This document shows positions 37,912-47,822 of a stretch of 64,000 nt of DNA, in pieces. The DNA comes from Paenibacillus turicensis (GTDB lineage: Bacteria > Bacillota > Bacilli > Paenibacillales > Paenibacillaceae), in the NCBI RefSeq assembly GCF_017873435.1, contig NZ_JAGGKG010000007.1, positions 1 through 64,000 of the forward strand. The letters run 5' to 3'. Every line of letters starts with the position of its first letter. Position 1 is the stretch's first letter. Position numbers and translations under genes: made by a program. Under the pieces are notes generated by a model that did no database searches, had not been told where the DNA came from, and saw nothing but the letters and a program-made list of their open reading frames with translations.

Positions 37912-39000
37912 ATGTCAGGAAAGCTTAGAGCAGGAATTGTCGGTGGAACCGGCATGGTAGGTCAGCGGTTTATTGCGCTTTTGGAGAACCATCCTTGGTT
38001 TGAGGTAACTTCAATTGCAGCGAGTTCACGTTCCGCAGGTGTAACCTATGAGGAATCAGTTAAAGGAAGATGGAAGCTAGAGACTCCACTGCCTGAAGGT
38101 GTGAAGTCCATTATCGTTCAAGATGCATCTAAGGTAGAGGAAGTTGCATCTAATGTAGATTTAATTTTTTGTGCCGTAGATATGAAAAAGGAAGAAATCC
38201 AAGCTCTAGAGGAAGCTTATGCTTCAGCAGGGATCCCAGTTATCTCTAACAACTCTGCGCATCGTTGGACGCCAGATATCCCTATGGTTGTGCCTGAATT
38301 AAACCCAGATCATATTAAAGTGATCGAACAGCAACGTAAGCGTCTTGGCACATCTACTGGCTTTATCGCAGTAAAGCCAAACTGTTCTATTCAAAGTTAT
38401 GTTCCAGCGCTTCATCCTTTGTTAAAATTCAAGCCTAAAACGGTTGTAGCTACTACGTATCAAGCGATTTCTGGCGCAGGTAAAAACTTTGATGATTGGC
38501 CTGAAATGTTAGATAACGTGATTCCTTACATTGGTGGCGAAGAGGAAAAAAGTGAGCAGGAGCCACTTCGTATTTGGGGAGAAGCTGTAGAGGGTAAAAT
38601 CGTGAAAGCTTCTGAACCTCACATTACAACACAATGTATTCGTGTCCCTGTAAAGGATGGACATATGGCTGCAGTGTTTGTTTCCTTTGAGCAAAAGCCA
38701 TCGAAGGAAGAAATTTTAGAATTATGGAGTAACTTTAAAGGCCGTCCTCAAGAACTTGATTTGCCAAGTGCGCCTAAACAATTCATTACGTATTTTGAAG
38801 AGGAAAACAGACCTCAAACAAGACTTGATCGCGATATGGAAAAAGGAATGGGCGTATCTGTAGGTCGTTTGCGTGAGGATTCCTTATATGATTATAAATT
38901 TGTTGGTTTATCTCACAATACATTAAGAGGTGCTGCGGGTGGTGCGGTCTTAATTGCTGAACTGTTAAAAGCAGAAGGGTATATTGTGTCACAAGCATAA
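37912..39000 (+). CDS. asd: Aspartate-semialdehyde dehydrogenase
   Basis: A 362-residue enzyme that reduces L-aspartyl-4-phosphate to the semialdehyde, the branch point to lysine, diaminopimelate, threonine and methionine. The NADP-binding loop GGTGMVGQRF is at 11-20, the catalytic Cys is residue 158 in KPNCSIQSY, and the His lies in RVPVKDGHMAAVF. The sequence belongs to the archaeal/fungal-type ASADH branch (longer loops, YQAISGAGKNFDDWPEMLDN) rather than the common bacterial form. The leader may be structured. It is a single-gene unit ending in a strong terminator. Confidence 0.92.
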   Translation: MSGKLRAGIVGGTGMVGQRFIALLENHPWFEVTSIAASSRSAGVTYEESVKGRWKLETPLPEGVKSIIVQDASKVEEVASNVDLIFCAVDMKKEEIQALEEAYASAGIPVISNNSAHRWTPDIPMVVPELNPDHIKVIEQQRKRLGTSTGFIAVKPNCSIQSYVPALHPLLKFKPKTVVATTYQAISGAGKNFDDWPEMLDNVIPYIGGEEEKSEQEPLRIWGEAVEGKIVKASEPHITTQCIRVPVKDGHMAAVFVSFEQKPSKEEILELWSNFKGRPQELDLPSAPKQFITYFEEENRPQTRLDRDMEKGMGVSVGRLREDSLYDYKFVGLSHNTLRGAAGGAVLIAELLKAEGYIVSQA

Positions 39001-39033
39001 TGCTGTGTTGATTGTATAAAATGTAATTAAATT

Positions 39034-39090
39034 AAAACGACTTGTACGTAAATGGCTCGGAAACGCTATTTATCGTGACAAGTCGTTTTT
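39034..39090 (+). terminator. Terminator of asd
   Basis: AAAACGACTTGT at 39034-39045 pairs perfectly with ACAAGTCGTTTT at 39078-39089, with a T-run at the end. The loop itself folds (TAAATGGC/GCTATTTA). Confidence 0.85.
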
Positions 39091-39156
39091 GCATTAAAAG
39101 AAGTGTAGATGCATTTATATTTATTGTAAGCATGAAACGGTTGAAGCCACTCTCTG

Positions 39157-40425
39157 CTACGTAGCCTCTCCCCTTATAGATGGTGAAGTACTGTCGCTTC
39201 TATGTTCCGATCTAAAATCATGCCCAGTTGGATTCTGGAATATTCGTAATCCGAAGCTTGGTGCAATCGCTATAATATGATCAAAAATATCCGCTTGTAT
39301 TCCCTCGTAAACGGCCCATTCGGTTTTATTGGTAAAGGCATAGATCTCTATAGGCAAGCCTGTTTCTTGAGGGGCTAGCTGTCTGACCATTAAGGTCATC
39401 TCTTTATGAATTCCTGGATGCTTTTCAAGATAGGCCTGAATATATGCACGAAATACTCCGATATTAGTTAGCGCTCGACCATTCACAAGACTAGAACGAT
39501 CAATTTCATACCTAACATTATAGTCGTCAATCTCTTTTTGTTTTGTTGAAATATAGCTTTGAAGATATTGAATTTTTTTAAAATCCTCGATCATTTCTGA
39601 TGTACAGAAGCTTATGCTGTTTGTATCGATATAAATAGAACGTTTAATTCTCCGCCCGCCTGAATTTTGCATCCCTCGCCAATTTTTAAATGAGTCTGAG
39701 ATCATCGCGTAAGTTGGAATTGTCGTAATCGTTTTATCCCAGTTTTGAATTTTAACCGTATTTAGCGAGATATCAGTGATGCTTCCATCTGCATCATATT
39801 TCGGCATCTCAATCCAATCCCCAACCCGCAGCATGTCATTTGAGGTTAACTGAATCCCTGCGACTAAGCCTAAAATAGAATCCTTAAATACTAACATAAC
39901 TACAGCGGATAAAGCGCCAATCCCACTCAGTAATATAACAGGACTTTGCCCCATTAAGTTAGAAATAACAAGGATGCCGCCTATCATGAAAATGAAAATT
40001 TTTATAACCTGAATATATCCCCGTATGGGTCTCACTTTTGAAACTTCAAAGGTTGTATAAATGTCATTGGCTACATTAAGAAGTGCATCTAAAATAATAA
40101 TCGTCACGATAATCATATACATAATAACAAGCTTAATTAGTAACCCTTGATAGGAAGGGAAGCTATAAGAAAAATAATAAAGAATAATTGCAGGAACATA
40201 GTGGGTAAGCCGTTGAAATATTTTACGTTCTAAAAAATATCGACTCCACCGATTTGAACTTTTACTAACATATCGGGTAGCAAATTTGAGTGTAATCTTT
40301 TTTGCAATATATTTAGCAACCAAACTCACAACTATGACGAATATAATAAAAATGATTGTGGATAAATAATCTCCAACTGATGCTTCTACGCCAAAATCTT
40401 CTAGTGTCTTTTTAATAAAATCCAT
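39157..40425 (-). CDS. MscS-family mechanosensitive channel (YbdG-like)
   Basis: A 422-residue membrane protein. About five hydrophobic helices occupy residues 15-180, the last being the pore-lining one (GIGALSAVVMLVFKDSILGLVAGIQLTSNDMLRVGDWIEMP), followed by the MscS beta domain (GSITDISLNTVKIQNWDKTITTIPTY) and a long cytoplasmic C-terminus. Length and the IQLTSNDMLRVGDWIEMP signature fit the YbdG/MscM subgroup, which opens under mild osmotic downshock. It is convergent with asd. Its start lies 151 bases from the response regulator gene, which is divergent. Confidence 0.85.
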   Translation of the reverse strand: MDFIKKTLEDFGVEASVGDYLSTIIFIIFVIVVSLVAKYIAKKITLKFATRYVSKSSNRWSRYFLERKIFQRLTHYVPAIILYYFSYSFPSYQGLLIKLVIMYMIIVTIIILDALLNVANDIYTTFEVSKVRPIRGYIQVIKIFIFMIGGILVISNLMGQSPVILLSGIGALSAVVMLVFKDSILGLVAGIQLTSNDMLRVGDWIEMPKYDADGSITDISLNTVKIQNWDKTITTIPTYAMISDSFKNWRGMQNSGGRRIKRSIYIDTNSISFCTSEMIEDFKKIQYLQSYISTKQKEIDDYNVRYEIDRSSLVNGRALTNIGVFRAYIQAYLEKHPGIHKEMTLMVRQLAPQETGLPIEIYAFTNKTEWAVYEGIQADIFDHIIAIAPSFGLRIFQNPTGHDFRSEHRSDSTSPSIRGEAT

Positions 40426-40511
40426 AAATATCTCCTTTATAGCGACTTTAACTCAATATGTTAACGAAATCCAGTTTTATCGTCAAGTTGTAACCTATGA
40501 TAAACCAAATA

Positions 40512-40525
40512 TGAAAGCGTTTTAA
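40512..40525 (+). promoter_or_regulatory. cre-like site before the response regulator gene
   Basis: TGAAAGCGTTTTAA matches the CcpA-site consensus TGWAANCGNTNWCA at all but one defined position. It lies about 65 bases before the start codon. Confidence 0.55.
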
Positions 40526-40576
40526 AATGATAGATAAGAGTTTGATATTTTTATAATGAAGGATGTGGGTACAACA

Positions 40577-42166
40577 ATGAGTTTCAGTTTTAAAGTGTTA
40601 ATTGTAGATGATGAAATTTTTGTGCGTAAAGGGTTGCTAGAAATTATCCCTTGGTTTGAGTTGAATTTGACCATCGTGGGTGAAGCGGACAACGGACAGG
40701 AAGCACAAGCTATGATCAAGCAGCTTAAGCCAGATATCGTTATTACTGATATTCGTATGCCGATTTTAGATGGACTAGGACTCATTCAAAGCGTGGTCAA
40801 TGAAAATAGTGACAGCCCTCCCGTTTTTGTCGTTATTAGCGGTTTTCATGATTTTAAGTATGCGCAGCAGGCATTAAGATATGGCGTATATGATTATATT
40901 TTGAAACCAATTGATGAGAAAGAAATGACTGAGGCATTACGTAATTTAGTATGTAAGCTTAATGATAACAAAGCGATAACCCTATTAAACAAACAACAAT
41001 CAAATAGCCTAGTGATTGAGACACTGCTACAGCAAAATCTCCACTTTGACAATGTAGAACAATATGCGCATCAGCTAGAGCTTAAACAAAAATCAAGTTT
41101 TTTATTGGTCCTGCTGGAAATTCACACCTGCATTCGTGAACAGCAAATCAACCCCATACAGCCAGTTAATATTGAACAGCTACAGCAGATTTTTGATTGT
41201 AAACATGAGGGTGATTGTGATGTTTTATTTTTTGAGCATTCGCAAGGTATGTTTGGGATGTTGCTTAGTGCTGAAAAGGAGATAAAGAAGACAGCGAGCT
41301 TTTTGCATCATATAGAAGAAATTCGTACAACCCTTGCATGCCATTTAGAGTTTGAATTTAGTCTATATGCAGGAAATGTAGTCCAGAGCTTACATCTTCT
41401 ACATCAATCTTATATGGAGGCAAATGAAGCTGCTAAGCATAAATATGCGGAACGCAATAACATTATTTTATTTGAACAAATGAAAGAGAAACCCCTATAT
41501 TTATTTGACATCGACCCTGCTTTAATTAACACCTTGATCCTCCAATTAGAAGAGGGGAAGCATTCAGGTTATGTTCAAACGGTAGACAGTATATTTGATA
41601 TGTTTCAGTCGCAACGCTTTGCGCCTCAAGCTGTGATTCGCTCCTTGACTAGATGTATGACAGAGGTGATCAAAGTCATTAAAAATATGGAAGGGTTGGA
41701 GGATGAAATTAAAAGCTTAAAGACATTTGTTGAACAAGATTATGACCACTGTAGCTTAAAAATGCTCAAACAACAGTTTCTAGGGTCAATGAGTGAAGCG
41801 GAGCAATATATTACTTCATTACGGAGGGATCAGCTTAAGGGAGGGATTCAGCGAGTCAAAAAATATATTGATGTCCATTATGGAGAAAATATTAGCCTTA
41901 AAAGCATAGCGGCTCATTTTTATATGAATGCGGTTTATCTTGGACGATTGTTTCGTAAAAGCTACGGCATGTATTTCAATGAATATTTACTAAAAATAAG
42001 GGTGGAGGAAGCGAAAAAGCTGCTCAGGCAAACAGATTTGCGAATGTATGAGATTGCCGCGAAAATTGGGTTTCAAAACGTAGATTATTTCGTGACGCAA
42101 TTTGAAAAGCTTGAACACAAGTCACCAACAGAATATCGACACATGCTAATCGATAAGGAAAAGTGA
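40577..42166 (+). CDS. YesN-type response regulator with AraC DNA-binding domain
   Basis: A 529-residue regulator. The receiver domain is N-terminal: acidic pair Asp11-Asp12, phospho-acceptor Asp58 in VITDIRMP, and Lys in YILKPIDE. A middle region of ~270 residues is typical of YesN proteins and helical. Two AraC helix-turn-helices end the protein (ISLKSIAAHFYMNAVYLGRLFRKSYGMYFNEYLLKIRVEEAKKLL, MYEIAAKIGFQNVDYFVTQFEKLEHKSPTEYR). ATG 40577 is preferred because the protein then begins MSFSFKVLIVDDE; ATG 40556 is also open. It pairs with the kinase nine bases downstream and should activate the transport genes after it. Confidence 0.88.
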   Translation: MSFSFKVLIVDDEIFVRKGLLEIIPWFELNLTIVGEADNGQEAQAMIKQLKPDIVITDIRMPILDGLGLIQSVVNENSDSPPVFVVISGFHDFKYAQQALRYGVYDYILKPIDEKEMTEALRNLVCKLNDNKAITLLNKQQSNSLVIETLLQQNLHFDNVEQYAHQLELKQKSSFLLVLLEIHTCIREQQINPIQPVNIEQLQQIFDCKHEGDCDVLFFEHSQGMFGMLLSAEKEIKKTASFLHHIEEIRTTLACHLEFEFSLYAGNVVQSLHLLHQSYMEANEAAKHKYAERNNIILFEQMKEKPLYLFDIDPALINTLILQLEEGKHSGYVQTVDSIFDMFQSQRFAPQAVIRSLTRCMTEVIKVIKNMEGLEDEIKSLKTFVEQDYDHCSLKMLKQQFLGSMSEAEQYITSLRRDQLKGGIQRVKKYIDVHYGENISLKSIAAHFYMNAVYLGRLFRKSYGMYFNEYLLKIRVEEAKKLLRQTDLRMYEIAAKIGFQNVDYFVTQFEKLEHKSPTEYRHMLIDKEK

Positions 42167-42175
42167 GGGGACTAG

Positions 42176-43918
42176 ATGAAACTGAAGAACCGACTTAATT
42201 ATATGAAGCTTCGCGATAAGCTGCTATTTATGTATATATTTTCAGTATTTATCCCGATCGTGGCGACCAATATTATTTTCTACAATGTCACTACAGACAA
42301 TATCCGGAATCAAAAAATTCGTGATGCAAAAATGGCATTAGACAATATTAAAAATGATCTACGTGTGACGATCGATCAAGCGGTTGGCTTATCCTACTCT
42401 CTTTATGCCGATCCTGTTTTCAATAAAACGATTTCCAGACGGTTTGGCAGTGAGAGAGAATACGTGGATACATATAATTCTTATCTGCGAGGTGCATTAA
42501 GAGATTCCAATGAGCAAGGGATACGCTGGTATCAAGTTTATAGCGACAATTCGACGCTACTCACTTCAGGTTATATCGATCGCTTAAGTGATGAAATACG
42601 CCAAGCAGATTGGTATCTTCAATCAAAGGCATCCTTAGCACCTTACCCCACATTTGTGTACTCTGATCATAAACTAAGTTTGATTCAATGGTTAAATAAT
42701 TATCCGACTAGTGGCATTGAACAACTGATTAAAATTGACCTGAATATGGATTTAATTGAACAAAAATTGAGGAACAGCAACTTTAGCGGTAAAGTGTATC
42801 TCGTTGACCCTAGGGGAAAAATTCAATTTGTGAATAATATGGAGGGCGCAGAGCTAGAGCCTGTCGTGCAATTTGACGCACAAAATCTTCCTAGAAATGC
42901 GTTGCTATTAGAAGTTCCTTATACTGACATTAATTATTTAGAGGGCTGGAAGCTACAAGGGATTTTGGATGAGAGTATTGTGCTAAAAGAGGTACAAAAA
43001 TCACGTGCCTTTGTCGTTTGGCTTGCCTGTATTAATTTTATCGTTCCTACTCTTATTATTGCTTATGTATCTAGATCGTTAAATGTTCGGCTCGTCCGTA
43101 TTTTGAAATATATGAAAAAAGTGAAAAATCAGGACTTTCAAGTGATTCCTGCTGATGATGCTAGAGATGAAATTGGTCAATTAACGATCGAGTTTAATCG
43201 GATGACGGAAACGATCAAAAATTTGATTAACGAAGTGTATGTCGCGGATATTCAAAAAAAGGATTTAGAGCTTAAGCAGCAGCAGGCACAGCTTCATGCC
43301 TTGTATAGTCAAATTAATCCCCATTTTTTATTTAACGTGCTGGAATCTATACGCATGCGAAGTATCATCAAGGGGGAAAAGGAAACGGCTAAAATTATTC
43401 AAAATATGGCGACAGTTTTTCGCAAGTCGATTTCATGGAATCGTAATGTTGTGACCGTTCAGGAGGAATTGGAGCTAATTAGCACTTTTTTAGATATTCA
43501 GCAATATCGTTTTGGGGATAAGCTACAGTATAGCATTGTCGCAGATCCTGCAATTTTACAGCACAAGATTCCGAAAATGATCTTTTTACCGTTTATCGAA
43601 AATGCAAGTATACATGGAGTAGAATCCAGTCCAACTAAGGGCATCATTACCATCCACGTATCGCAGCAGCAGGAGCGGCTTCATTTTACCGTAGAGGACA
43701 ATGGGATCGGCATAACAGCCCCAAAATTAGAGGAGCTAAAACATTATTTACAGGAAAATGATGATATGGGGGAAAAAGTAGGGATGAAAAATGCCTTGAA
43801 TCGGCTGAAATTAAGTTATCACCAAAGCTTTACCTTTGCGATCCATAGCCAAGAGGGGGAAGGAACAACAATTCAAATTACAATTCCATTAGCACAAGGG
43901 AAACTAGAAGATAATTAA
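42176..43918 (+). CDS. YesM-type sensor histidine kinase
   Basis: A 580-residue membrane kinase. The first helix is at about 20-40, an extracellular Cache-like sensor runs to about 275, and a second helix lies at about 280-302. A HAMP segment (YMKKVKNQDFQVIPADDARDEIGQLTIEFNRM) follows, then the His_kinase domain with the phospho-acceptor His383 in YSQINPHFLFNVLESI, and a HATPase_c domain (N-box PFIENASIHG, G-box EDNGIG). It is the LytS/YesM class, which partners YesN regulators and usually senses sugar or the binding protein of the neighbouring transporter. The ATG follows AGGGGA. Confidence 0.88.
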   Translation: MKLKNRLNYMKLRDKLLFMYIFSVFIPIVATNIIFYNVTTDNIRNQKIRDAKMALDNIKNDLRVTIDQAVGLSYSLYADPVFNKTISRRFGSEREYVDTYNSYLRGALRDSNEQGIRWYQVYSDNSTLLTSGYIDRLSDEIRQADWYLQSKASLAPYPTFVYSDHKLSLIQWLNNYPTSGIEQLIKIDLNMDLIEQKLRNSNFSGKVYLVDPRGKIQFVNNMEGAELEPVVQFDAQNLPRNALLLEVPYTDINYLEGWKLQGILDESIVLKEVQKSRAFVVWLACINFIVPTLIIAYVSRSLNVRLVRILKYMKKVKNQDFQVIPADDARDEIGQLTIEFNRMTETIKNLINEVYVADIQKKDLELKQQQAQLHALYSQINPHFLFNVLESIRMRSIIKGEKETAKIIQNMATVFRKSISWNRNVVTVQEELELISTFLDIQQYRFGDKLQYSIVADPAILQHKIPKMIFLPFIENASIHGVESSPTKGIITIHVSQQQERLHFTVEDNGIGITAPKLEELKHYLQENDDMGEKVGMKNALNRLKLSYHQSFTFAIHSQEGEGTTIQITIPLAQGKLEDN

Positions 43919-43967
43919 AGAAGAAATATGTTTTCCAAAGTAAAAGGTATGCTTTGTTGGGTAATGT

Positions 43968-43981
43968 TGAAAGCGTTTTCC
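43968..43981 (+). promoter_or_regulatory. cre-like site before the binding-protein gene
   Basis: TGAAAGCGTTTTCC matches the CcpA consensus TGWAANCGNTNWCA at all but the last position. Located 51 bases before the start codon of the solute-binding protein gene, it suggests carbon catabolite repression. Confidence 0.65.
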
Positions 43982-44031
43982 TGATATATTGAAATTGCTA
44001 AATAAGTTGAGCAACTTTAAAGGGGGAACAA

Positions 44032-45705
44032 ATGAAAATGCTAAAACGAAAGATGTTATTGCTTGGTATGGTTTTTGTGCTCATTGCGGCATTAGCGGGA
44101 TGTGGAAAAGGGGATGATGCAAAGAAAAACTCAGCTGCAGATGAAAACGATACTTCACCTGTAACCTTCAAATACTTCACATTTGGTGGGGGTAAAAAAG
44201 ATATCCTTGCAAGCGATACAGATATCGGGAAGGAGCTTCAACGCCAAACGGGTGTGGATTGGAAAATGGAATTTCTAGTGGGAGATGGTGCAACCAAAGC
44301 AGGTGTAATGATTGCCAGTGGCGATTATCCCGACATTATTGACTCTAGTGGTCAGATGGCAAAACTGTTAGAAGGGGATGCCTTTATCCCATTAGACGAT
44401 TATATCGAAAAATATGGTCCTAATATTAAACGGGTTTATGGTCCCTATATGGATAAATTCAGACAAAAGGATGGGAAAATCTACTTCCTGCCTTATGATG
44501 CCAACCAAGGTTATACACCAGAGCCTAACGCCTCTACAGGCTTTTATATTCAGCGCTCCGTATTGAAGGAGTTTAATTATCCGCAAATTAGAACACTCGA
44601 CGAATATTTTGATTTAATTAAGCAATACAAACAAAAATATCCTCAGGTGGACGGGAAAGATACGATCGGTTTTGCCACGCTTGCAGGTGAGCAAGGTAGC
44701 TTCTTTACGTTACAAAACCCAGCGATGCATTTAGCAGGTTACCCGAATGATGGTGCTGTTACGGTGGATATGAATACCCATGAGGCAAAATTGGTCGCGG
44801 GCTCTGACAATCAAAAAAGATGGGTACAAAAGCTAAATGAAGTGAATGCCGAAGGCTTACTTGATCCTGAATCCTTCACAATGAATCGAGATCAATATTT
44901 AGCGAAATTAACGTCTGGGCGTGTGTTAGGTTATTTTAGCTATTCATGGCAGGTTGGGGATGCCACCAACAACTTAAAGAAAGCCGGTAACGACGATAAG
45001 CGTTATATTGCGATGCCAATCGTATTTGATAAAGATATTAAAGACCAATACATCGATCCCCCAGGCTTTGTTAACAATTATGGCGTAGGGATTACCGTAA
45101 AAGCCAAAGATCCTGTGCGGATAGTGAAATATATCGATAACTTGCTTAAGGAAGAAAATCAAATTTTGGTGCAGTGGGGCATTAAGGACAAGACGTATGC
45201 TGTAAATGAGCAAGGTCGGTTTCATTATGCTAATGATGACCAACGGAAAATGCATGATGATCCCGATTTAAGTAAGAAGTTTGGGTTTGATTACTTTGTC
45301 TATAGCTGGCCTCGCTATGGTAGCTCATCGCTATTGTCAGATGGGAATGCCTATGGTCCTGGTAACCAGCCTGAAATTGCTACCTTTGGTTATACCGAAG
45401 GCGATAAAATTTTACTAGAAAAATATAAGCATAACGTGTTTAGTGAATTTTTTAGTAAGCCTGATCCACGTCCATGGTTCCCAGCTTGGTCAATTGCGTT
45501 AGAGCAAGGTTCACCAGAGCAAATTTTTATTACCAAATCCGACGATTTACAACGAAAATATTTACCTTTAATGATTATGGAGCCCCCTGCTAATTTTGAA
45601 AAGGTGTGGGATCAGTATATCGCTGAATTTAATCGCTTAGATAAACAAACGTATGAGGATACAATTACAAAGGCAGTGAAGGATCGTGTGCAAGGGAAAT
45701 GGTAA
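44032..45705 (+). CDS. LipO-type sugar-binding lipoprotein
   Basis: A 557-residue extracellular solute-binding lipoprotein. The lipobox LAGC places the lipid Cys at residue 24, and the mature part begins with an Asp/Lys/Asn-rich linker. It has the two-lobe cluster D fold common to Paenibacillus binding proteins: IASGDYPDIIDSSGQ, FIPLDDYIEKYGPNIKR and the C-terminal WDQYIAEFNRLDKQTYEDTI. The length fits the LipO class, which collects oligosaccharides for LplB/YtcP permeases, encoded next. No ATPase gene is present; such systems usually share an MsmK-type ATPase encoded elsewhere. The ATG follows AAGGGGG. Confidence 0.88.
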   Translation: MKMLKRKMLLLGMVFVLIAALAGCGKGDDAKKNSAADENDTSPVTFKYFTFGGGKKDILASDTDIGKELQRQTGVDWKMEFLVGDGATKAGVMIASGDYPDIIDSSGQMAKLLEGDAFIPLDDYIEKYGPNIKRVYGPYMDKFRQKDGKIYFLPYDANQGYTPEPNASTGFYIQRSVLKEFNYPQIRTLDEYFDLIKQYKQKYPQVDGKDTIGFATLAGEQGSFFTLQNPAMHLAGYPNDGAVTVDMNTHEAKLVAGSDNQKRWVQKLNEVNAEGLLDPESFTMNRDQYLAKLTSGRVLGYFSYSWQVGDATNNLKKAGNDDKRYIAMPIVFDKDIKDQYIDPPGFVNNYGVGITVKAKDPVRIVKYIDNLLKEENQILVQWGIKDKTYAVNEQGRFHYANDDQRKMHDDPDLSKKFGFDYFVYSWPRYGSSSLLSDGNAYGPGNQPEIATFGYTEGDKILLEKYKHNVFSEFFSKPDPRPWFPAWSIALEQGSPEQIFITKSDDLQRKYLPLMIMEPPANFEKVWDQYIAEFNRLDKQTYEDTITKAVKDRVQGKW

Positions 45706-45738
45706 TTTTGTTGTCGGAGAGGAGGATGAGCATGTGAA

Positions 45739-46710
45739 ATGAAACAACAACTAAATCCTGTGGGCACGAAGGTTAGCTATGCTAAAACAAAAGCGGAGAA
45801 GAGAAAACTGTTTTTTAAACGATTAAGAGGACAAAAAGCATTAGCATTTATGTGTATTCCGTTTGTTATCTGGGCATTTGTTTTTAAATATCTCCCTTTA
45901 TGGGGCTGGAGCATGGCCTTTCAAAAATTTAAGCCCTCCAGAAGCTTTTTTGAACAGGAATGGGTAGGGTGGCAGCATTTTAACATTTTATTTGAAGACA
46001 ATACGTTTTATCGGGTGTTAAGAAATACGTTAGTGATGAGTATGATTAACCTTGTGTTAGGCTTTGTAACTGCAATTACGCTAGCGCTTCTGTTAAATGA
46101 GTTGAAAAATATTATTTTTAAGCGTGTGGTACAAACAATCAGTTATTTACCTCACTTTATTTCTTGGGTAGTCGCATCAAGCATCGTGCTTACGGTATTA
46201 TCTCCTGACGGTATTGTTAATTTGCTTTTAATGAAGTTTGGCATTTTGGATAAGCCGATTTTGTGGATGGGTAAAGGGGAATATTTCTGGGGGATACTTG
46301 GACTCACTGAAGTATGGAAAAATGTAGGATGGAATACGATCATTTATTTAGCGGCCATTACATCTATTGACCCTGCACAATACGAGGCAGCGGAAATTGA
46401 CGGTGCAAATCGTTTTCAGCGAATGTTAAAAATTACTTTGCCAGGGCTGAAGCCGGTCATTATCATTTTGTTAATTATGAATATGGGAAGTATTTTGGAA
46501 TCAGGCTTTGAACCACAATACCTGTTAGGGAACGGCATGAATCTGGATTACTCCGAAAACCTAGATATTTTTGTATTAAAGTATGGTTTGGGGATGGGCA
46601 ATTATTCCTTGGGGACCGCCGCAGGTATATTTAAAACGGTAGTCAGCTTTATTTTTCTATTCTCAGCCAATACGATCGCTAAAAAAATGGGTGAAAATAG
46701 ATTATTTTAA
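45739..46710 (+). CDS. LplB-type sugar ABC transporter permease
   Basis: A 323-residue permease with six membrane helices. Its basic N-terminus is followed by KALAFMCIPFVIWAFVFKYLPLWGWSMAFQKFKPSRSF, typical of LplB proteins. The EAA coupling loop reads EAAEIDGANRFQRMLKITLPGLKPVI at about 212-237. It forms the membrane channel with the next protein. The ATG lies 14 bases after GAGGAGG and 33 bases after the binding-protein gene. It belongs to the same operon as the kinase-linked binding protein. Confidence 0.88.
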   Translation: MKQQLNPVGTKVSYAKTKAEKRKLFFKRLRGQKALAFMCIPFVIWAFVFKYLPLWGWSMAFQKFKPSRSFFEQEWVGWQHFNILFEDNTFYRVLRNTLVMSMINLVLGFVTAITLALLLNELKNIIFKRVVQTISYLPHFISWVVASSIVLTVLSPDGIVNLLLMKFGILDKPILWMGKGEYFWGILGLTEVWKNVGWNTIIYLAAITSIDPAQYEAAEIDGANRFQRMLKITLPGLKPVIIILLIMNMGSILESGFEPQYLLGNGMNLDYSENLDIFVLKYGLGMGNYSLGTAAGIFKTVVSFIFLFSANTIAKKMGENRLF

Positions 46711-46727
46711 CAAGGAGGCCCTGAACA

Positions 46728-47648
46728 ATGAAAGGAGCAAAAAAGAGACGTTCCCGTCATGTCAGCTTGGGGGATCGTGTATTTGATACCTGCAATATGA
46801 TTGCCATGATCTGCTTAATGATCGTCACCTTGTATCCCTTTATTAATATGATTGCAGTTTCGTTTAATGATGCTAATGATGCGGTTAGAGGGGGCATTTA
46901 CTTGTGGCCTCGGCAGTGGACCTTTGATAATTACAAGTATGTGTTTGGCGAATCAGATATTTATCATGCAACACTGATTTCGGCACTACGTACGCTCATT
47001 GGGACGGCAGTATCTGTATTTTGTACCGCAATGCTTGCGTATACGTTAAGTCGGCAGGAATTTGTATTACGAAAGTCTGTCACGATATTTTTTGTATTTA
47101 CGATGTACTTTAGTGGAGGGTTAATTCCAAGCTATTTGCTTATTCGTAATTTGAATCTCATTGATTCCTTTTGGGTGTATATCGTGCCAGGTGTAATTGG
47201 TGTCTTTAATATGATTGTCATTCGCTCCTTTATCGAAGGCTTGCCAGAAGGGATTTTAGAATCTGCACGGATTGATGGGGCAGGCGAATTTGCAACCTTT
47301 GTGCGGGTGGTATTACCTTTAACGATTCCAGCAATGGCAACGGTATCCTTATTCGTCGCGGTAGGGCAATGGAACTCATGGTTTGATGTGTTTTTGTATA
47401 ACTCGTCCAATACGAATTTGAGTACACTGCAATATGAGTTAATGAAAATATTACAGACGACCACCACCTCATCCACTACCTCGATCAGTGATATTTATCA
47501 GTCGGCAGATAACACAGCGGTTATGGTGACACCTACCTCCATACGAGCAACCATGACGATTATTGCGAGTGTGCCAATCTTAATGGTGTACCCATTCCTG
47601 CAAAAGTATTTTGTTCAAGGGATGACGCTTGGGGGCGTGAAGGGGTAA
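46728..47648 (+). CDS. YtcP-type sugar ABC transporter permease
   Basis: A 306-residue partner permease with six helices. It contains NMIAVSFNDANDAVRGGIYLWPRQWTFDNYKYVF and the EAA loop ESARIDGAGEFATFVRVVLPLTIPAM, and the C-terminus ends KYFVQGMTLGGVKG, a signature of the YtcP subgroup. The ATG has AAGGAGG upstream, 17 bases after the LplB-type gene. Together with LipO-type and LplB-type proteins it imports an oligosaccharide. The nearby alpha-fucosidase gene hints at a fucose-containing one, which is inference. Confidence 0.88.
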   Translation: MKGAKKRRSRHVSLGDRVFDTCNMIAMICLMIVTLYPFINMIAVSFNDANDAVRGGIYLWPRQWTFDNYKYVFGESDIYHATLISALRTLIGTAVSVFCTAMLAYTLSRQEFVLRKSVTIFFVFTMYFSGGLIPSYLLIRNLNLIDSFWVYIVPGVIGVFNMIVIRSFIEGLPEGILESARIDGAGEFATFVRVVLPLTIPAMATVSLFVAVGQWNSWFDVFLYNSSNTNLSTLQYELMKILQTTTTSSTTSISDIYQSADNTAVMVTPTSIRATMTIIASVPILMVYPFLQKYFVQGMTLGGVKG

Positions 47649-47717
47649 CAATATGAGCGCGGTTGAAGTTTAGTAAGCTAGCTGCGAGTGTGCAGAGGAC
47701 TAACAAATTAGATGAAG

Positions 47718-47781
47718 AGCTACAAGAAGCAGAGGAAGGGGCGTTAATCCATGTCTCCAAGTTTGCTTCTTGTAGCTTTTT
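47718..47781 (+). terminator. Terminator of the sugar transport operon
   Basis: AGCTACAAGAAGCA at 47718-47731 pairs perfectly with TGCTTCTTGTAGCT at 47764-47777, ending in five T. The loop is 32 bases. Confidence 0.8.
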
Positions 47782-47822
47782 AGAAGTAATGCTACTGATA
47801 TGGGTTACCATAATAAGATCGA